This document shows, one piece after another, positions 19,291 through 26,713 of a stretch of 64,000 bases of DNA (position 1 is the first letter of the stretch; each line of letters starts with the position of its first letter). The position numbers and the translations under genes are program-made. The DNA is from Serratia quinivorans (GTDB lineage Bacteria > Pseudomonadota > Gammaproteobacteria > Enterobacterales > Enterobacteriaceae), in assembly GCF_946227985.1 (NCBI RefSeq), contig NZ_CAMKGL010000002.1:550294-614293 (forward strand), given 5' to 3'. Below the pieces are notes generated by a model. It searched no databases, was not told the DNA's origin, and worked only from the letters and a program-made list of their open reading frames with translations.

Positions 19291-19851
19291 TCACAAGGAA
19301 ACATTGACGGCAGGCGGGGCTGCGGTCCACCACAGCGGTCCATTGCCGCAGTAGGTGGGAACAATTAACGCGTCGCTGGCGGGGCGATACATCAACGCGT
19401 CTTTATAGGCAATCAGCTGCGCCGTTTGGCCATGGCCGACGGTGCCGGTATACCAGGCGGTGATAATTGCGGTGACCACATCTTGCAAGCCGGCCTGAAC
19501 GGCCTGTTTTTGCAACTGTTGGGCACTCTGGCCCGCTTGTAACAGACCGCCGAGTTGCTCAACCTGTGTAGCGAATTGGGCATTCTGGTTATGCAGCGCA
19601 GTAAAAATACGCGCCGACATCCCCTGATCGATATCCTGATGTTCGGTCAATGTCTGAGATATTTTGAAGAAGCGGGCAAACTGCAATGGGTTGGCTGCGG
19701 CGGTTTGTTGTTCAGCCAGGCTGAGGAAAGGATAACTGAGCAGCGAGCCGGCCAGCAGGGTTGAGGCTAGCCCCAGCAGCACTTCACGTCGACTGAAACC
19801 GGTTCCATTTTGGGCGGGAAGCCCACCATCGTCTGATAATAAATTTTCCAT
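19291..19851 (-). CDS. Small Tat-exported subunit of the gluconate/sugar dehydrogenase
   Basis: 186 residues. A twin-arginine signal (FSRREVLLGLASTLLAGSLLSYPFL at about residues 19-43) leads a helical subunit-3 domain (FFKISQTLTEHQDIDQGMSARIFTAL... and WYTGTVGHGQTAQLIAYKDALMYRPASDALIVPTYC). Such subunits escort the folded flavoprotein through Tat. It is first in the operon, 15 bases ahead of the GMC gene. The three-gene order matches enterobacterial gluconate dehydrogenases. Confidence 0.88.
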   Translation of the reverse strand: MENLLSDDGGLPAQNGTGFSRREVLLGLASTLLAGSLLSYPFLSLAEQQTAAANPLQFARFFKISQTLTEHQDIDQGMSARIFTALHNQNAQFATQVEQLGGLLQAGQSAQQLQKQAVQAGLQDVVTAIITAWYTGTVGHGQTAQLIAYKDALMYRPASDALIVPTYCGNGPLWWTAAPPAVNVSL

Positions 19852-19926
19852 GTGTTTTTCTCACAACAGGTGTTAGTGCCGAATAAGGCAAAAGGGAGCG
19901 GGTAAAGAGGGATAAAAAATAATCAA

Positions 19927-19945
19927 CAATGGAATAACTCCATTG
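19927..19945. promoter_or_regulatory. Dyad upstream of the dehydrogenase operon
   Basis: CAATGGA (19927-19933), ATAAC, TCCATTG (19939-19945): a perfect 7-bp inverted repeat, 76 bases upstream of the first start codon in an AT-rich leader. A candidate operator; no regulator is encoded next to it. Confidence 0.4.
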
Positions 19946-20050
19946 CTTATGGTTTTATTTCTAATAATTTGGCGGGATATTAACTTGGCGATAACTTTCC
20001 GGCAATAAACTTGCTTAGGTATTCTGACAAAACAGCACGTAAAGAATAAA

Positions 20051-20070
20051 AAACCCGCCGCAGCGGGTTT
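20051..20070 (-). terminator. Terminator of the nuclease gene
   Basis: AAACCCGC (20051-20058), loop CGCA, GCGGGTTT (20063-20070); read on the minus strand it ends in TTTTTTATT just past the nuclease stop. Confidence 0.85.
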
Positions 20071-20082
20071 CCGGTTTATGCG

Positions 20083-20880
20083 TTAGCTCTTGCAGCCCAT
20101 CAGTTCCGGCAGCACGCCCGGCTTGGCCTTCAGCGACGCCTGCACGTCATCCGGCAGACCGGCCCAGATAATCAGCCCGGTGCGCTTCTCAATTTCGTTA
20201 ACCGTTACGCGGTACTGACAGAAATCGGCGTTTTTCGGGGTGTTTTGATCAAACAGAAACGCCGCATAGTGGTTCACTTCCGGGCTGTTATTGATAAAAA
20301 TCACCTTCCAGTAAGCGCTGGGGATGGTATGTGCTTTTTGGGTACCCGGCAGTTTACCCATATTGCGTTCGTACAGCGGACCGGTCACGGTATACACCGA
20401 ACTGATGTCTGCCCGGTCAATCAGCTTGCGTTCCTGATCTTCCAACCGTGCCCAGGAACCCTGGTTCAGGTCAGCCATCTGCGGTGTGATGTTGGAAAGG
20501 TAGTTCAGCGATTCCCAGTCAGAGACCCCTGCCAAAGAGGCCAGCGGTGCCTGATGCCCACGGTCGACCTTCAGCGCCGCGTTGGCACCGGTGTAATCCG
20601 CCGGGATCAGCGTATCCGCCGGGTTCAGTGCCGGATCGGTCTTCCAGTTGCGCGTTTTGCCACTGGCAGGCGTGTCCTTGGTAATGTGATAAGCCACCCA
20701 GTTGGCGAACTTGGTGGTGCTGTTGTTGTTCAGCGTATAAGCGTGGCGAACGATCGACACATTGCTGCTGCCGCCGGTTGGGCAACCGACCGCACAGTTG
20801 TCGATGGATTCCAGCGTATCGGCGGAAGCCTGAGCGGTAAACAGCAGGGCAGCCAGAGCTAACATCTTGTTAAAGCGCAT
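20083..20880 (-). CDS. nucA: Secreted DNA/RNA non-specific endonuclease (Serratia nuclease)
   Basis: 265 residues. Signal peptide of 20 residues (MRFNKMLALAALLFTAQASA) then the mature enzyme beginning DTLESIDNC. The active-site DRGH motif is at 106-109 (His109 is the general base), with the magnesium-binding Asn in the YLSNITPQMADLNQGSWARLE block. Cys29/Cys33 and the C-terminal pair form the two family disulphides. From memory it differs from S. marcescens nuclease at only a few positions. I start at 20880: the ATG 6 bases upstream sits too close to GAGGA. A LexA box overlaps the promoter. Confidence 0.97.
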   Translation of the reverse strand: MRFNKMLALAALLFTAQASADTLESIDNCAVGCPTGGSSNVSIVRHAYTLNNNSTTKFANWVAYHITKDTPASGKTRNWKTDPALNPADTLIPADYTGANAALKVDRGHQAPLASLAGVSDWESLNYLSNITPQMADLNQGSWARLEDQERKLIDRADISSVYTVTGPLYERNMGKLPGTQKAHTIPSAYWKVIFINNSPEVNHYAAFLFDQNTPKNADFCQYRVTVNEIEKRTGLIIWAGLPDDVQASLKAKPGVLPELMGCKS

Positions 20881-20907
20881 ATTCATATCCTCAATAAGTC
20901 AAAATTA

Positions 20908-20927
20908 TACTGTATTTATTTACAGTA
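20908..20927. promoter_or_regulatory. LexA (SOS) box of the secreted nuclease
   Basis: TACTGT-N8-ACAGTA, a perfect palindromic LexA site, 27 bases upstream of the start codon. Its edge overlaps a TATAAT -10 hexamer on the minus strand (20909-20904), so LexA bound here would block RNA polymerase. The S. marcescens nuclease is known to be SOS-controlled. Confidence 0.9.
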
Positions 20928-20965
20928 AAATTAACTTATCGCAATGAAACGAATACAACAATGCA

Positions 20966-20988
20966 ACACATTCACGTTATGAATGTGT
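20966..20988. promoter_or_regulatory. Long dyad upstream of the nuclease promoter
   Basis: ACACATTCA (20966-20974), CGTTA, TGAATGTGT (20980-20988): nine perfect pairs, centred about 97 bases upstream of the start codon and about 70 bases upstream of the -10. A good candidate activator or repressor site. The TGT-N12-ACA pattern recognised by the NucC activator is not obvious here. Confidence 0.5.
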
Positions 20989-21047
20989 CAGCGTTGGTAC
21001 AGCAACGTTGATAAAAAACAGGCTGTGCGGCGACAGGGGCGAAGGTA

Positions 21048-22508
21048 TCAAAAACGCCAAAAAGCGCGGGAGCATAAAATCAGCATCGGGTAAATCTCAA
21101 GACGGCCAAGCAGCATCGCCGAGCACATCAGCCATTTGGCCGCATCGCTGAGCGTACCAAACCCGGCGGCGGTTTCACCAAAGCCTAATCCCATATTATT
21201 GATACAGGCGGCGACGGTAGCGAAGGAAGTGACCAGGTCATAGCCCATCAGGTTCAGCAGCCAAACGAAGAAACAGCTGAAGAAAACATATAAAAAGAAG
21301 AAGCTCCAGACCGAACGCAACACGCGATCCTGAATAGGGGCATTGCCAACCTTGATGGTGAAAATGGCATTGGGGTGAACCAGTTGGTTGATCTCATGCC
21401 GGCTCTGCTTGTACATAATCAAAAAACGCAGTGCCTTGATACCGCCACAGGTTGAACCGACACAACCGCCGAAAAAGCTCGCCGCCAACAACAGCATAAT
21501 GGTGTGAGAGGGCATTTTGGCATAGTCGGCGGTAGCCAACCCGTTGTCGGTCATCATCGAACTGGTGAGGAAAAAGCCGTGTACGAAGGAATCTTTGGCA
21601 CCGTACATGCCAGAGCGGTACAGCTCGAAGCAGACAATCGCCACGATAATTGACAGCACCAGCAGGAAAAAGCGCAGTTCCGGGTTTCTGTAGAGCGGCG
21701 TCAGGCTGCGGCGCCCTACGGCGACGAAATACAGGGTGAAGTTCACCGCCGCCAGGATAGAGAAAATCCCGCCGACCATTTCCACCGCCGAGCTATCGTA
21801 AAAGCCCAGGCTCTCATTGCGGGTGGAAAACCCCCCGAGTGAAACAGTGGAGATCCCATGGCAGAGGGCATCAAACCAGTCCATGCCTGCAATGCGGAAT
21901 GCCACCGTACAGGCCAACCCCAGGCCGAGATAAATCAGCCACAGGTTTTTCGAGGTGTCGGCCAGTCGCGGGGTCAGGCGTTCTTCCTTAAACGGGCCGG
22001 GCATTTCCGACTGATAAAGCTTGGCCCCCCCAATGCCGAGCAACGGCAGTACCGCAACGGCTAATACAATGACACCGAGGCCGCCGATAAAATTGAGCTG
22101 GGAGCGGTAGTAAAGGAAAGATTTAGGCAGGCCGGAAACATCATTGAGCACCGAAGCGCCGGTGGTGGTAATACCGGAAACGCCTTCGAACATGGCGTCA
22201 GTCAGGCTGATGTTTAGCGTGTCATCCATCCATAACGGCAGGGCGCTGACCATGGAAAACAGCAGCCAGAACAACACAATGATTAGAAAACCGTCCTGCG
22301 TGCGCAGTTGTACCCTGGACTGACGGGTGCTAAACCAACCCAGTCCGCCGAGAGAGCCGGCAATGACCAGCGTATAGAAGAAAGAAAAAACGCTTTTTTC
22401 TTTATACAACAACGCCACCAACAGGGGAGGGATCATGGACAGGCTGTAAAGGAGAACTAAAAAACTGCAAAGATGAATAACGACCAGGATCTGCTTATTC
22501 TTGACCAT
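21048..22508 (-). CDS. trkG: TrkG-type potassium transporter
   Basis: 486 residues. Trk/Ktr/HKT channel-like subunit with four pore repeats, including GVSGITTTGASVL, STVSLGGFSTRNESLG, SMMTDNGLATADY with GCVGSTCGGIKALRF, and ACINNMGLGFGETAAGFG; each pore loop carries the selectivity Gly. It works with the NAD-binding TrkA protein to import potassium with protons. Blocks such as YRSQLNFIGGLGVIVLAVAV and GGAKLYQSEMPGPF are closer, from memory, to E. coli TrkG (a Rac-prophage gene) than to TrkH. I start at the ATG at 22508; the upstream TTG start adds nine unsupported residues. Confidence 0.88.
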   Translation of the reverse strand: MVKNKQILVVIHLCSFLVLLYSLSMIPPLLVALLYKEKSVFSFFYTLVIAGSLGGLGWFSTRQSRVQLRTQDGFLIIVLFWLLFSMVSALPLWMDDTLNISLTDAMFEGVSGITTTGASVLNDVSGLPKSFLYYRSQLNFIGGLGVIVLAVAVLPLLGIGGAKLYQSEMPGPFKEERLTPRLADTSKNLWLIYLGLGLACTVAFRIAGMDWFDALCHGISTVSLGGFSTRNESLGFYDSSAVEMVGGIFSILAAVNFTLYFVAVGRRSLTPLYRNPELRFFLLVLSIIVAIVCFELYRSGMYGAKDSFVHGFFLTSSMMTDNGLATADYAKMPSHTIMLLLAASFFGGCVGSTCGGIKALRFLIMYKQSRHEINQLVHPNAIFTIKVGNAPIQDRVLRSVWSFFFLYVFFSCFFVWLLNLMGYDLVTSFATVAACINNMGLGFGETAAGFGTLSDAAKWLMCSAMLLGRLEIYPMLILCSRAFWRF

Positions 22509-22544
22509 ACTTGCGCCCGAGATGCCTGTCGGCAATGAGTCAAT

Positions 22545-22612
22545 TTATTCTTTAAGTATATAAAGAATAAGGCAGACGATATAAAAAAGGCGTAAAAATT
22601 CATATCGTCTGC
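22545..22612. promoter_or_regulatory. Two adjacent long inverted repeats upstream of trkG
   Basis: TTATTCTTTA (22545-22554), 6 bases, TAAAGAATAA (22561-22570), then one base later GCAGACGATAT (22572-22582), 19 bases, ATATCGTCTGC (22602-22612). Both are perfect, 10 and 11 pairs. They fill the gap between the trkG start and the stop of the upstream gene at 22646. One may end the upstream transcript and the other overlap the trkG promoter (TATACT on the minus strand lies in the first dyad). Confidence 0.55.
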
Positions 22613-22645
22613 GAAGGTTGGCACGTTTTTTAACCCTGTTGGCGT

Positions 22646-22990
22646 TTATTCCAGCAGGTTGTTGACGGTGCGGCGCACGTATTGTGTCATCTGAGCCAGA
22701 TCTTCGGGCGACACCGGCCCGCCACCGGCGCGGACTACCTGCTGTTCTATCTGGGCAATTTCCTGCTCGACCTTATTGGCAATCTGTACCTTGACGATCT
22801 TATCCACCGACGAGAGCAGAACCTTCAGCACCACTTTCAGCGCCACATTCTCGCAGAACGAATCGTAGTGATGAACCGCAGGCGGTGCCGCAGGAGGTTC
22901 GGGTGCGCGTGGGGCCAGAGCCTTGAAACTGTCTACATTTTCAATAATAAGATCCATGTCTCTTATTAGTTCATCAAAATCTTTAGACAC
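22646..22990 (-). CDS. Unknown protein with coiled C-terminal half
   Basis: 114 residues, family not recognised. It begins with an acidic helix (MSKDFDELIRDMDLIIENVDSF), has a proline-rich hinge (APRAPEPPAAPPAVHHYD) and then a long helical region (VALKVVLKVLLSSVDKIVKVQIANKVEQEIAQIEQQVV) likely to form a coiled coil. No signal peptide or membrane segment. I prefer the GTG at 22990 because AAGGGA lies nine bases upstream; an ATG 45 bases earlier and another 33 bases later have poor ribosome sites. It lies between wrbA and trkG, on the same strand. Confidence 0.6.
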   Translation of the reverse strand: MSKDFDELIRDMDLIIENVDSFKALAPRAPEPPAAPPAVHHYDSFCENVALKVVLKVLLSSVDKIVKVQIANKVEQEIAQIEQQVVRAGGGPVSPEDLAQMTQYVRRTVNNLLE

Positions 22991-23145
22991 TGACTTATTT
23001 CCCTTCGCTATGCGCAAAAACAGAACGCCCGTCATCAGGGCACAGGGCGGTGATTGACGGGCAGAACGAATTTCGACCGTGACGTTCAGGTAATGAATGG
23101 CAGGCTGAGCGGCATTTTAACCTTGCTGCGGGTTGGCAACAAGAT

Positions 23146-23169
23146 GGGGCCGAAGGAATCAACGGCCCC
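23146..23169 (-). terminator. Hairpin after wrbA
   Basis: GGGGCCG (23146-23152), 10-base loop, CGGCCCC (23163-23169), just past the wrbA stop. There is no strong T-run, so termination is likely but not certain. Confidence 0.55.
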
Positions 23170-23196
23170 GCAATGCTGGTAACAGAAGGTTATCGC

Positions 23197-23796
23197 TTAA
23201 CTTTTCAGCTTGGCGGTGATTTTCGCCACGTGTTCACCCTGATAGCGGGCAATGGTCAGTTCTTCCTGGCTCGGCTGGCGTGAGCCGTCACCACCGGCGA
23301 TGGTGGTTGCGCCATAAGGCGTACCGCCGCGCACTTGCGAGACGTCAAACAGCTCTGGGGTCGCGTAGCCGATCGGCACAATAATAAAGCCATGGTGCGC
23401 CAGGGTGGTCCAGGTGGAGGTAATGGTATGTTCCTGCCCACCGCCGGTACCGGTGGAGGAGAAGACGCTGCCCACTTTGCCGTACAGCGCTCCTGAAGCC
23501 CACAGGCCGCCGGTTTGGTCGAGGAAGGTACGCATTTGCCCGGCCATGTTGCCAAAGCGTGTCGGCGTCCCGAAGATAATGCCATCGTAATCGGCCAACT
23601 CCTGTGGGCTAGCCACCGGTGCTTTTTGATCTTGTTTACCGCCGGCTTTGGCAAAGGCTTCTGCCGGAATGGTTTCAGGCACGCGTTTCAGGGTCACTTC
23701 AACGCCACTGACCCGGCGAGCGCCTTCCGCCACCGCCTCCGCCAAGGTTTCAATATGTCCGTACATCGAGTAATAAAGGACCAATATTTTCGCCAT
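23197..23796 (-). CDS. wrbA: NAD(P)H:quinone oxidoreductase WrbA
   Basis: 199 residues. Flavodoxin-like fold that binds FMN and reduces quinones by two electrons, avoiding semiquinones. The FMN phosphate loop is [24 protein letters not shown]; the aromatic loop [24 protein letters not shown] and the WrbA-specific insert near [25 protein letters not shown] are intact. A tetramer is expected. In E. coli wrbA lies near the rut operon, and here the rut operon also follows, separated by an accessory insert. Confidence 0.96.
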   Translation of the reverse strand: MAKILVLYYSMYGHIETLAEAVAEGARRVSGVEVTLKRVPETIPAEAFAKAGGKQDQKAPVASPQELADYDGIIFGTPTRFGNMAGQMRTFLDQTGGLWASGALYGKVGSVFSSTGTGGGQEHTITSTWTTLAHHGFIIVPIGYATPELFDVSQVRGGTPYGATTIAGGDGSRQPSQEELTIARYQGEHVAKITAKLKS

Positions 23797-23874
23797 GTTC
23801 CATTCTCCGCTTTGGTGATTGAACGATATGCCCCCCTAAGCATAGAAGTGAATGCTGAACTTATCCTCACGGCT

Positions 23875-24492
23875 TTATTTTATCCCGGCGATTGCCAGCA
23901 GCGCCCCGAAGGTGATCAGTAACCCCCCAAAGGCTCTGTCGATGCCTTTACGCAGTCGCAGCAGACGTGCATTGATGCCCGGTGCCGAAAACAGCAGTGC
24001 GACGGCGCTGAACCAGAGGATATGGGCAAGTGCAATGAATAACCCGTAACCTATTTGCACGCTCAGTGGCGTTTGCGGGTTAACCACCTGCATAAACAGG
24101 CTAACGATAAAAATGGTGGTTTTGGGGTTCAACACGTTAGTTAAAAATCCGGTTTTCAGGGCGGAGAAATCGCTAACGGCGGCCGGTGTGGTTGAAGAGG
24201 CAGCGGCACTTGCACCGGCGTTACGCAGCATGCTGAAGCCGAGGTAAATCAGGTAGGCGGCACCGATTGCTTTCAACAATGTGAACAACCACAGCGATTG
24301 CTGGATCAATACGCCGACCCCGATCAGGGTGTAGCTGACGTGGATAAGAACACCGCCGCCAATACCGCAGGCGGTCAGCACTCCGGCACGACGAGAAAGC
24401 AGCAGGCTGTTGCGTGACACCATGGCAAAATCTGGCCCCGGGCTGATGACAGCGAGTAAGGTAATGGTGACGACAGCGATGAGTTCGGTCAT
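23875..24492 (-). CDS. LysE/RhtB-family amino acid exporter
   Basis: 205 residues with about six membrane helices. The N-terminal PGPDFAMVSRNSLLLSRRAGVLTACGIGGGVLIHV motif is the LysE/RhtB signature, and FLTNVLNPKTTIFIVSLFMQ is the conserved second repeat. It probably exports an amino acid such as homoserine lactone, threonine or leucine; substrate not determined. AGGAT precedes the ATG by five bases. Divergent from a LysR regulator 67 bases away, which probably controls it. Confidence 0.85.
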   Translation of the reverse strand: MTELIAVVTITLLAVISPGPDFAMVSRNSLLLSRRAGVLTACGIGGGVLIHVSYTLIGVGVLIQQSLWLFTLLKAIGAAYLIYLGFSMLRNAGASAAASSTTPAAVSDFSALKTGFLTNVLNPKTTIFIVSLFMQVVNPQTPLSVQIGYGLFIALAHILWFSAVALLFSAPGINARLLRLRKGIDRAFGGLLITFGALLAIAGIK

Positions 24493-24559
24493 AGTTATCC
24501 TATAAAAAATCAGAAGAGAGTATCTGATTTATAAAAGGAATGATTGATGGTGACAAACG

Positions 24560-25483
24560 ATGAAAACTGACGATATCGGTGAGAAAAACTCACGCAAGGT
24601 AAACCGACCCCTGTCATTAGGGGGCTTGCGTTGTTTTGAGGCTGCTGCACGGTTGGAAAGCTTTACCCAGGCGGCTAACAGCCTGAGCCTGACGCACGGG
24701 GCGGTTAGCCGAGCGGTCAGGGCGCTGGAAGATGAACTTGGCGTTGCGTTGTTCGAACGTCGCCATCGGCGGGTACATCTGACCGCCGCCGGGAGAGTGC
24801 TGCTGCAAGCTTCGCAACAGGCGTTTGGCATTCTGGAACATACGGCACAAACGCTGCGACAGCAGGCACAGGATGCACCGCTGGTATTATCTTGCGAGCC
24901 GACGTTGTTAATGCGCTGGCTGATACCGCGTTTGCCGGCTTTTCAGCTGGCACATCCTGACATCAACCTGCAGCTGGTTGCGGGGGGTGGGCCGTTTTCG
25001 TTTAAAGACGGTATTAGCGCAGCTATCCGTCGTAACGATTTTGATTGGGGCGATAAGCTGCATAGCGTAACGCTGTTCGATGAGCGGGTTGGGCCGGTGT
25101 GCAAATCTGAAATGGTGCAGCGTTTTATTGCCGTTAATGATGGCCAGCCCGCCTTGAGCCATGACGCGGTATTGCTGCACTCGGCGACCCGGCCTGACGC
25201 CTGGCGGCAGTGGGCACAGTCGCAGGGTGTGGCACTCAAGGGGCGACCGGAGCAGCGTTTCGATCATTTTTACTTCAGCTTGCAGGCGGCGGTGGCGGGG
25301 GTCGGTGTCGCTATCGGCCCGTGGCAGCAGGTGCGCGATGACGTTGCCTCCGGGCTATTGAGCGCCCCTTTTGGCTTCGTGCCAGACGGCAGCGGTTACT
25401 GTTTGCTGACGCCGCAGGAAATCCGGCCGGGCAGTGCTCTGGCCCGGCTGGCCGATTGGCTGCAGCTTACGGCATACGCCTGA
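24560..25483 (+). CDS. LysR-family transcriptional regulator, GcvA-like subgroup
   Basis: 307 residues. Winged helix-turn-helix at about 18-77 (LSLGGLRCFEAAARLESFTQAANSLSLTHGAVSRAVRALEDELGVALFER), then a periplasmic-binding-protein-like effector domain (about 95-300). The sequence pattern fits the GcvA/AmpR branch. It probably responds to an amino acid and drives the divergent LysE exporter. Its last 17 bases overlap the convergent gene at 25467. Confidence 0.85.
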   Translation: MKTDDIGEKNSRKVNRPLSLGGLRCFEAAARLESFTQAANSLSLTHGAVSRAVRALEDELGVALFERRHRRVHLTAAGRVLLQASQQAFGILEHTAQTLRQQAQDAPLVLSCEPTLLMRWLIPRLPAFQLAHPDINLQLVAGGGPFSFKDGISAAIRRNDFDWGDKLHSVTLFDERVGPVCKSEMVQRFIAVNDGQPALSHDAVLLHSATRPDAWRQWAQSQGVALKGRPEQRFDHFYFSLQAAVAGVGVAIGPWQQVRDDVASGLLSAPFGFVPDGSGYCLLTPQEIRPGSALARLADWLQLTAYA

Positions 25484-25940
25484 TTTTTTGCGCCAGGCGC
25501 TGTTGTTGCCAGCGACCGATCGCATCACGCAACAGCAGGGTACGTGTGGCACGCATCACCAGCGCGATGCTCATGCCGCCGATGGCCCACAGCGACCAGA
25601 GATATTGCGGATGGGTAAACCAGTTGATGGCAAACAGCATCAGGCCGATGCAGGCAAACCGTACCGCCATGCTCAACAGCTTGGTTTCCGCTTCTACCTG
25701 TCGGCGAATAGCCTGTTCTGCCTGATTGTTGTTGTCACTATTGTCCTGCTGCGCCGGCTGATAAAGATCGCCGATCTGTAGCCCCATGGCTGAGGCAATT
25801 GCGGTCAGGGTTTCCAGGCTGGCTTGTTCGCCATTTTCAATACGCTGTACGGTTCGGGTGCTAAGGCCAGCGATAGTGGCCAGTTGTTCCTGTGACCAGC
25901 CTTTATCCAGCCGTAATTGCCTGATGCGGTAGGTTTGCAT
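25467..25940 (-). CDS. XRE-type DNA-binding protein with a two-helix membrane domain
   Basis: 157 residues. An N-terminal lambda-repressor-like HTH (YRIRQLRLDKGWSQEQLATIAGLSTRTVQRIENGEQASLETLTAIASAMGL) is joined by a linker to a two-helix membrane domain (AVRFACIGLMLFAINWF and YLWSLWAIGGMSIALVM), the 2TM family. A membrane-tethered regulator is implied; the target is unknown. ATG at 25940 has GGAG upstream. It converges with the LysR gene, and their 3' ends overlap. Confidence 0.78.
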   Translation of the reverse strand: MQTYRIRQLRLDKGWSQEQLATIAGLSTRTVQRIENGEQASLETLTAIASAMGLQIGDLYQPAQQDNSDNNNQAEQAIRRQVEAETKLLSMAVRFACIGLMLFAINWFTHPQYLWSLWAIGGMSIALVMRATRTLLLRDAIGRWQQQRLAQKIRRMP

Positions 25941-26035
25941 TGCGTTCTCCAACGTGAGACATCACTGGGGCAAAGTGTAGGGGCTGACAGGGTCTTTCGC
26001 CACGACAGCAGCATGACATATGCACGACAGACAGG

Positions 26036-26064
26036 CGACAGCCCGCAGCAAGCGCGGGCTGTCG
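26036..26064 (-). terminator. Strong hairpin after the XRE-cupin gene
   Basis: CGACAGCCCGC (26036-26046), loop AGCAAGC, GCGGGCTGTCG (26054-26064): 11 pairs directly after the stop at 26071. No clear T-run follows on the minus strand, so efficiency is uncertain. Confidence 0.55.
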
Positions 26065-26070
26065 TGGTGA

Positions 26071-26646
26071 TCAGAAGGAGACGTTGCGAATAAAACGCAA
26101 TGGGTGATCCGTACGATTAGCGTAAGCATAGTGCTGATCGCTATTGAATACCTGGGTTTGTCCGGCCTCCAGCGTCAGGGTTTGCTGTTCCAGCACCAGA
26201 GTCAGGCTACCGGCGATCACGTAGATAATTTCGTTCCAGCCTTCGGCATCCGGTACCGATTCGTAGTGCTCGCCCGGCATCAGCGTCCATTCCCACAGTT
26301 CAACCCGCTGGCGCGCGGGCACGCTGGCGGCGAACAGCGCCTGGCTTGCCGGTTGTACTCCCTGCCAGGCCAGTTCACCGACCAAATGGCTGCCGCGCGC
26401 TTCGGGCGCCTGGATCAGATCGGTGAAGGAGATATTCAGCGCCTCGGCCAGCTTGTCCAGCACCGCCAGGCTAACGTTACGGTCACCGGCCTCAATGCCG
26501 GCGAGCATGCGGCGGCTGACGTCGGATTTTTCGGCCAACGCCACCTGGCTAAGCCCCGCCTGCTGGCGATAACCGCGCAGGTTGCTGCTCAGGTATTGCA
26601 GTACCTTGGGAGCGTCATGTTTACCGTTGTTCACTGTATTGCCCAT
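26071..26646 (-). CDS. XRE-cupin transcriptional regulator
   Basis: 191 residues. N-terminal HTH (LRGYRQQAGLSQVALAEKSDVSRRMLAGIEAGDRNVSLAVLDKLAEAL at about 23-71) and a C-terminal cupin barrel (WEWTLMPGEHYESVPDAEGWNEIIYVIAGSLTLVLEQQTLTLEAGQTQVFNSDQHYAYANRT). Such regulators sense a small ligand in the cupin, often an amino acid or sugar acid. It is divergent from the EamA transporter with only 67 bases between the starts, so local control of that exporter is likely. Confidence 0.87.
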   Translation of the reverse strand: MGNTVNNGKHDAPKVLQYLSSNLRGYRQQAGLSQVALAEKSDVSRRMLAGIEAGDRNVSLAVLDKLAEALNISFTDLIQAPEARGSHLVGELAWQGVQPASQALFAASVPARQRVELWEWTLMPGEHYESVPDAEGWNEIIYVIAGSLTLVLEQQTLTLEAGQTQVFNSDQHYAYANRTDHPLRFIRNVSF

Positions 26647-26713
26647 CCGCAGGCTTTACCTCATACTGGCAGGATCTGTGCATTATATTGCACCCAGCAG
26701 GAAGGGCAAGCCG

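Noticed and set aside
20245..20862. Open frame antisense to the nuclease gene
   Set aside because: The nuclease is certain from its sequence, so the antisense frame is a shadow.
20930..20990. NucC site TGT-N12-ACA in the nuclease promoter
   Set aside because: Each TGT on the minus strand was checked for ACA 12 bases later and none fits.
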